Source: Hyphomonas sp. (GTDB lineage Bacteria; Pseudomonadota; Alphaproteobacteria; Caulobacterales; Hyphomonadaceae). From it: a DNA stretch of 8,370 nucleotides. Location of the stretch: assembly GCA_024743015.1 (NCBI GenBank), contig JANSXJ010000149.1, forward strand, positions 1-8,370, given 5' to 3'. Positions 4,960 to 8,370 of the stretch are shown here, piece by piece. How positions within the stretch are numbered: position 1 is the stretch's first letter; every line of letters begins with the position of its first letter. The position numbers and the translations under genes were made by a program. The notes beneath the pieces were generated by a model. That model was not told where the DNA came from. It saw nothing but the letters and a program-made list of their open reading frames with translations, and made no database searches.

Positions 4960-7900
4960 TGTGGCTCGTCGATCTATCGATACGGCGAGCGGTCTTTGCG
5001 GTCATGATTATCGCGGCACTTGTGGGGCTTGGTTACATGTCGATGGGGAGACTGGGCGTTGACCTCTTCCCCGATGTCGAATTTCCATATGTGAATGTTA
5101 CGGCCACACTGGACGGTGCTTCCCCAGAAACAGTCGAGTCCGAAATCACCGACATTCTGGAGGAGTACATAAATACAATTGATGGCATTGAGACGCTGCA
5201 ATCCTTTTCCAGCGAAGGGCAGTCTCAAATTCTTATTGAGTTCGATTTGAGGTCCGACGCCCGTGAGAAGGTCCAGGATGTTCGAGACAAGGTACAGCTT
5301 GCCCGCGCGGAGCTACCTCCAGACATGGACCCGCCCATTGTTGATAAGGTGGATCCGGACGCTGCACCGATCATTTCCGTCATGATCGCTGGAGACCTGC
5401 CAATTGCCGACCTCACAGCGTTTGCCGATGACGTCGCCAAGGAACGCCTTCAGCGGATTGACGGGGTTGGCTCAGTCAACATGGTTGGAGGGCGTGAACG
5501 GGACGTTCGGATATGGCTCGACAATGAACGCCTGCGCGCCTTTGGCGTCACGGCAGATGATGTCCGCCAAGCGATACAGAATGAACATGCGGAGCTCCCG
5601 GGTGGGCGGCTGGAAACCGCTGCCCGCACAAAGGAGTTCGGCGTCAAGACAGTCGCTGAAGTCACCAGTGCGGATGGCTTTGCCGAACTACCGGTTGCCT
5701 ACCGAGAGAATGGCGTCACCATCCGCATCTCCGATATCGCACGTGTCGAAGATGGGTTGGAGGATGAACGCTCAGCTGCCTTGCTGAATGGCAGGCGGGG
5801 AATATCACTCGATATTCGAAAACAGTCAGGCCGTAACACAGTGGAAGTCGCACGCAATGTGAAGGAGGCGACAGAGCGTCTTCGGAAAATTGCCCCTACC
5901 GGTGTAACTGTCATTGCGACCCGCGATGTTTCCAAATTCATCGAGAGCTCAATTGAGGACGTTACCCACGACGTGGTGATCGCAATTGGCCTCGTGATCG
6001 CTGTGACATTCACTTTCCTCTTGAACGTCAGAGCTACGTTAACTGTCGCCACCGCGATCCCAACATCTTTGGTGGCGACCTTTTTTGGATTCTACCTGCT
6101 CGGATTTACGATCAATGTCCTTACCCTGTTGGCGCTGACTGTCGCGATCGGTCTTCTTGTCGATGACGCCATCGTCGTCGTCGAGGCCATCATGAAGGAG
6201 CTGGAGGAGGGCAAGCCCCCTCTCCAGGCGGCCCGCGAGGGGACGCGCAAGGTTGGCTTGGCGGTGTTTGCAGGAACTGCGGCGACACTCGCTGTATTTG
6301 TGCCTATCGCCTTTATGGATGGGATCGTCGGGCGGTTTTTTTACCAATATGGATTGGCGATCGTCTTTTCGGTATCGGTCTCATTGCTCGTTGCGCTTAC
6401 GCTGACCCCAATGCTCGCATCGCGCTTTCTCAGGTCGGGAAGTGTTTTCTTTATTTTTCGCCCGTTGGATGCGTTCTGGGACGGCGTTGAACGTGTATAC
6501 GCGTCAATTGTGACGCTCGCCGTGCGATTTCGATTGATCGTCATACTTATCGCAGTCTCGTCCGTCTTTGCCGGTGCGTGGTATGCCGCCCAAGTTCCGT
6601 CCGGGTTTACATCCCGGGCAGACAGGAGCGAATTTCAGGGCTCAATCGAACTACCGCTGGGCACCGGCGTTACAGCGGCACTGCGGACGGCACAAGAAGC
6701 TGACCAAGCACTCCGCAAAATTGACCACATTGAGGATGTGTTCCTGTCCATTGGATCTGGCTCGCAAGCCGATGTCCACATAATAGAACTCTATGCTTCT
6801 CTGACACCGAAGCAGCAACGCTCGAAAGGCCAGTTCGAGATCATGGATGAAGCGCGCGAAGCTATACGCGGAGCAGCGCCCGATGCGGTCAAAGTGTCAG
6901 TTCTTGAAGTGCCTTGGGTTAGCGGCACAACCTCCGGCAGCAGCGATCTCGATTTGTTGCTAAAGGGAAGTGATCTGGTTTCTCTTTCGCAGTATGCTGA
7001 CAGGTTGGTGCGGGAGATGCGCTCGCGTTCTGCTTTCGCCGATGTCAGGACGAGTTTTGAGAGCGGGCGGCCTGAGGCCCAGATATTGTTTGACCGAAGG
7101 CGCGCAGGTGACCAAGGCGTATCAGCGAGGTCGCTTGCCTCAACTGCCCGGATTGCGCTCGGCGGGGTTGATGCAGGCACATTTGAAGAGGATGGGAAAC
7201 GCTACGACATCCGTCTTCGCCTCGAAGAGGACCAGAGAGAAAGCGTAACGGACTTTGACCGTATACAGGTGCGCGGAGTTGATGGCCGTCTCGTGGACAT
7301 CGGCGCGGTCTCACAAGTGCAGTTCGCATCGGGGCCGTCACAGATTGATCGGTCTGACCGTGCGCGAAAAATATCTGTGCTTGGCAGTTCTGCAACCGGT
7401 GTGTCGCTGGGCGAGGCTACTAATGAGCTGCTTGCAGTTCTGGATGCCCATCCACCGCCCCAGGGTATCGTTTACTCAATGGGCGGAATGGCTGAACGAA
7501 TGCAGGAGACAGCTGGCGCAATCGGTTTTGCGCTCGCTCTCGCCTTGCTGGCGCTCTACATGGTGTTGGCCAGCCAGTTTAACTCATTCGTTCAGCCGCT
7601 CGTAATCATGGTAACGGCACCGCTCAGCTTTTCCGGCGCGTTCGCCGGGCTATACTATTTCGGCCTGGAGTCTTCGCTCTTTGCGCAGATTGGGCTCATT
7701 GGTTTGATGGGGATCGTCATGAAAAACGGCATCCTCCTGGTCGACCGGGCGAACCAATTGACTGAAGACGGAATGTCGCCCCGTGGCGCGATCCTCCAGG
7801 CCTGCCCGGAACGCTTGCGCCCGGTTCTGATGACAGCATTTTCAGCAATATTCGGCATGATACCGGTAGCATTTGCGACATCAGACGGTGCGGAGTGGCG

Positions 7901-8135
7901 CAACGCTCTAGGCGCGCTACTCATCGGAGGTTTGACGTCATCAACACTCCTTACATTGATCGTTGTCCCGGCCTTCTTCATGATGCTCAGCGATGTCGCC
8001 AGTATCTTGGCACGGATCAGTAGCCGACTTTTATGGCCGTTCAATCGGCTCAACCGAAAGGATGGTGAAGATTCACAAATGACAGCGTTTGCAACGGGCG
8101 ACGAAGAGCACGTGCCAACCGCTAGCCACACATAG
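4956..8135 (+). CDS. RND efflux transporter permease (AcrB/HAE-like)
   Basis: This 1059-residue inner-membrane pump has the full RND architecture: TM1 (about 11-30), a large periplasmic loop, TM2-6 (from about 340), a second loop, and TM8-12 after about residue 850. The proton relay is present: adjacent aspartates D403-D404 in TM4 (GLLVDDAIVVVEA) and lysine K923 in TM10 (GIVMKNGILLVDRAN). The latter is the AcrB-type arrangement, which argues for export of hydrophobic or amphiphilic molecules driven by protons. FPDVEFPYVNVTATLDGAS near the N-terminus and FGMIPVAFATSDGAEWRNALG near the C-terminus are also typical. The length is normal and no frame break is seen. Two ATGs in tandem (4956, 4959) are possible starts; the first overlaps the adaptor stop. 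No clear ribosome binding site is present, so translation probably depends on coupling. The C-terminal tail of about 35 residues is polar. The substrate cannot be read from sequence. Confidence 0.96.
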   Translation: MMWLVDLSIRRAVFAVMIIAALVGLGYMSMGRLGVDLFPDVEFPYVNVTATLDGASPETVESEITDILEEYINTIDGIETLQSFSSEGQSQILIEFDLRSDAREKVQDVRDKVQLARAELPPDMDPPIVDKVDPDAAPIISVMIAGDLPIADLTAFADDVAKERLQRIDGVGSVNMVGGRERDVRIWLDNERLRAFGVTADDVRQAIQNEHAELPGGRLETAARTKEFGVKTVAEVTSADGFAELPVAYRENGVTIRISDIARVEDGLEDERSAALLNGRRGISLDIRKQSGRNTVEVARNVKEATERLRKIAPTGVTVIATRDVSKFIESSIEDVTHDVVIAIGLVIAVTFTFLLNVRATLTVATAIPTSLVATFFGFYLLGFTINVLTLLALTVAIGLLVDDAIVVVEAIMKELEEGKPPLQAAREGTRKVGLAVFAGTAATLAVFVPIAFMDGIVGRFFYQYGLAIVFSVSVSLLVALTLTPMLASRFLRSGSVFFIFRPLDAFWDGVERVYASIVTLAVRFRLIVILIAVSSVFAGAWYAAQVPSGFTSRADRSEFQGSIELPLGTGVTAALRTAQEADQALRKIDHIEDVFLSIGSGSQADVHIIELYASLTPKQQRSKGQFEIMDEAREAIRGAAPDAVKVSVLEVPWVSGTTSGSSDLDLLLKGSDLVSLSQYADRLVREMRSRSAFADVRTSFESGRPEAQILFDRRRAGDQGVSARSLASTARIALGGVDAGTFEEDGKRYDIRLRLEEDQRESVTDFDRIQVRGVDGRLVDIGAVSQVQFASGPSQIDRSDRARKISVLGSSATGVSLGEATNELLAVLDAHPPPQGIVYSMGGMAERMQETAGAIGFALALALLALYMVLASQFNSFVQPLVIMVTAPLSFSGAFAGLYYFGLESSLFAQIGLIGLMGIVMKNGILLVDRANQLTEDGMSPRGAILQACPERLRPVLMTAFSAIFGMIPVAFATSDGAEWRNALGALLIGGLTSSTLLTLIVVPAFFMMLSDVASILARISSRLLWPFNRLNRKDGEDSQMTAFATGDEEHVPTASHT

Positions 8136-8242
8136 TACGGTAGATGACCATTTTGGTGCTCGAAGTCGACAGCGGGACTCCAATGCAGCCAATACTCTTC
8201 TACCGAAATTTTGCACTGATGTTTCTGGGCCAGGTAACGTTC

Positions 8243-8258
8243 GATAACTCGGGTTATC
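8243..8258. repeat. Small perfect hairpin GATAAC-TCGG-GTTATC
   Basis: A 6-base perfect stem closes a 4-base loop about 110 bases after the permease stop. There is no T-run on either side, so it is not a standard intrinsic terminator for the operon. It lies within the open minus-strand frame from the right edge and may be accidental. No other terminator-like structure is visible between 8136 and 8370. Confidence 0.25.
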
Positions 8259-8261
8259 CCG

Positions 8262-8370
8262 TCATTCGCCTCCCATGAATTGTATGTCCATAAGGGGCCA
8301 ATCTGGGTCAACTAACATCAGAGGCTCAAACGGCTGCTTCACACCCTGATTCCAGACATTCATGTATCGA
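8262..8370 (-). CDS. Possible 3' end of an unrecognised minus-strand gene
   Basis: A minus-strand frame enters from the right edge and stops with TGA at 8264-8262. Its visible end contains MNVWNQGVKQPFEPLMLVD and ends FMGGE. I do not recognise it. The frame is only about 36 codons in view, so chance is a real possibility. Another minus-strand frame stays open from about 8311 past the permease stop and also reads like protein (GITRVIERYLAQKHQ, then VEEYWLHWSP). The two frames overlap by about 50 bases, which would fit one gene broken by a frameshift. If real, the gene converges on the RND operon. Confidence 0.25.
   Translation of the reverse strand, partial: RYMNVWNQGVKQPFEPLMLVDPDWPLMDIQFMGGE

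Noticed and set aside
4956..8135. Heavy-metal (CusA-type) RND pump
   Set aside because: TM4 has the adjacent D403-D404 pair and TM10 has K923 as in AcrB-type drug and amphiphile pumps; no methionine-rich or histidine-rich metal-binding segments were seen in the adaptor or the permease.
7655..8311. Long minus-strand frame overlapping the permease 3' end
   Set aside because: The part antisense to the permease has serine- and arginine-rich composition typical of the shadow of a coding strand, while the plus strand has clear RND motifs there. Only the part beyond 8135 was kept as a weak lead.

Overview
The window looks like chromosomal DNA of a Gram-negative bacterium, most likely an alphaproteobacterium. 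The evidence is moderate to high GC coding sequence, a lipoprotein-type RND adaptor with its inner-membrane pump, and dense head-to-tail gene packing with ATGA start/stop overlaps. The assignment to Alphaproteobacteria rests on the overall style of the proteins and is an inference. I see no rRNA, tRNA, CRISPR array, insertion sequence or phage gene.

Left part (1-1569, minus strand): a two-gene DNA repair operon. A metallophosphoesterase-type exonuclease of the SbcD/Mre11 class (427-1569) is followed, with an ATGA overlap, by the N-terminal 143 codons of its SbcC/Rad50/YhaN-like AAA ATPase partner (430 down to 1, cut by the window edge). Upstream of the exonuclease lie about 436 bases (1570-2005) with no convincing gene. 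The half next to the exonuclease is AT-rich and carries a TTGCC-N5-GGCAA inverted repeat just upstream of the exonuclease start.

Centre and right (2006-8135): a MarR-family repressor gene (minus strand) is transcribed away from a four-gene plus-strand operon encoding an alpha/beta hydrolase, a PaaI-like hotdog thioesterase, an RND periplasmic adaptor lipoprotein and a 1059-residue RND permease. All three junctions in the operon are the same 4-base ATGA overlap, so the two soluble enzymes and the two pump subunits are very probably made together. The roughly 75-base divergent region holds a perfect TTGTAAG-N4-CTTACAA palindrome plus a third half-site, embedded in a good sigma70-like promoter for the operon and near a -10-like element for marR. 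The simplest reading is that MarR represses itself and the operon until an inducer binds. The enzymes would then hydrolyse a hydrophobic ester, lactone or acyl-CoA, and the pump would export the compound or its product. This enzyme-plus-pump linkage is the most interesting thing here. No outer-membrane factor gene is in the operon.

Right edge (8136-8370): no clear terminator. A minus-strand reading frame enters from the right edge and stops at 8262-8264, and another open minus-strand frame continues from there towards the operon. This may be the 3' end of an unrecognised gene, possibly frameshifted, but support is weak.
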